From Ancylostoma caninum (Eukaryota; Nematoda; Chromadorea; Rhabditida; Ancylostomatidae): a stretch of 64,000 bases of DNA. The stretch is from positions 310,001 to 374,000 of the forward strand of contig JBAJFG010000002.1 in assembly GCA_037903475.1 (NCBI GenBank). The letters run 5' to 3'. The translations under genes and the position numbers were made by a program. Positions 63,597 to 64,000 of the stretch are shown in pieces (within the stretch, counting starts at the first letter, position 1; each line of letters begins with the position of its first letter). A model generated the notes under the pieces. The model worked only from the letters and a program-made list of their open reading frames with translations. It ran no database searches and was not told the DNA's origin.

Positions 63597-64000
63597 TACA
63601 TTAATACTCGTTGACGGTTATAGGGTCAACGTTTGGGTAATGTGTATCATCGTTTGGTGTGGCTAGTGCCCCCATTGCGACGTCTGCAATAACGATGATA
63701 TTCTCCTAAAAGGGACTCCAAACGATTAATTGGGACGGACTAGTGCCATAATGCGGCAGTTTTGTGCAGATTATAGGGCATTTTATGCTAGATGCGTGCG
63801 CATGATGGGCATGCGTCTATAGCACAAGGCCAGTCGCTGCCGCAGCTCAGACACAGGCGTGTACGGTGTCGTACGACATTTGCGACAGTCACGGCAGCAT
63901 TGAACAAGAGTTTATTTAAAGCCAACACAGTCCATTGCATAAAAAATAAACAAGTTTGTGCCATGTCACTAACTGTTTATACCATTAGCCGTGAGGTATG
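63597..64000. other. Right edge, no recognised feature
   Basis: No gene or element was recognised in the last 400 bases. Confidence 0.5.

Overview
This is nuclear DNA from a eukaryote, most likely a clade V parasitic nematode of the strongylid/hookworm type. The support is many small exons (56-190 nt) with GT-AG introns, abundant mariner-type elements, and degenerate copies of the nematode telomere hexamer TTAGGC. Most of the short open frames in the window are chance. The real genes appear only when exons are joined across introns. I assigned three multi-exon genes by hand, checking splice sites and phase at every junction.

Layout. 1-7.8 kb: no recognised gene, but hairpins, a mariner-like remnant, a hAT-type MITE inside a diverged tandem array, and a retroposon tail. 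7.8-21.4 kb (+): an MFSD8/CLN7-like lysosomal transporter in 14 exons (517 aa). Its 6.5-kb fifth intron holds an antisense non-LTR retrotransposon, a tRNA-like relic and an unusual palindrome-rich MITE. Its last intron holds a mariner relic. 22.2-34.7 kb (-): a long-chain acyl-CoA synthetase of ACSL3/4 type in 20 exons (733 aa), convergent with the transporter, with two mariner elements and a tRNA-like sequence in its introns. 34.7-53.6 kb: mostly intergenic. It contains a coding-like but unassigned block (37.6-38.9 kb), fold-back elements at 40.4 and 41.0 kb, a 2-kb 59-bp minisatellite with higher-order structure (43.7-45.75 kb), a GC-rich PIF/Harbinger-type element (46.0-46.8 kb) and a possible Tc1-type remnant (50.1-50.7 kb). 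53.6-62.0 kb (-): at least 13 exons encoding a GIN1-like protein with a gypsy-type integrase zinc-binding (HHCC) domain and no integrase catalytic core, apparently a domesticated gene. 62.6-63.6 kb: a PIF/Harbinger element carrying a transposase N-terminal fragment, just upstream of that gene.

The transporter and the acyl-CoA synthetase are both membrane or lipid genes, but their tail-to-tail arrangement gives no evidence of joint regulation. The most unusual items are the domesticated integrase-domain gene, the 59-bp array that is open in all three forward frames, and the 200-bp fold-back element that has a telomere-like core and a perfect 9-bp target duplication. Exon calls rest on reading frame, splice consensus and family motifs; no database search or transcript evidence was available.
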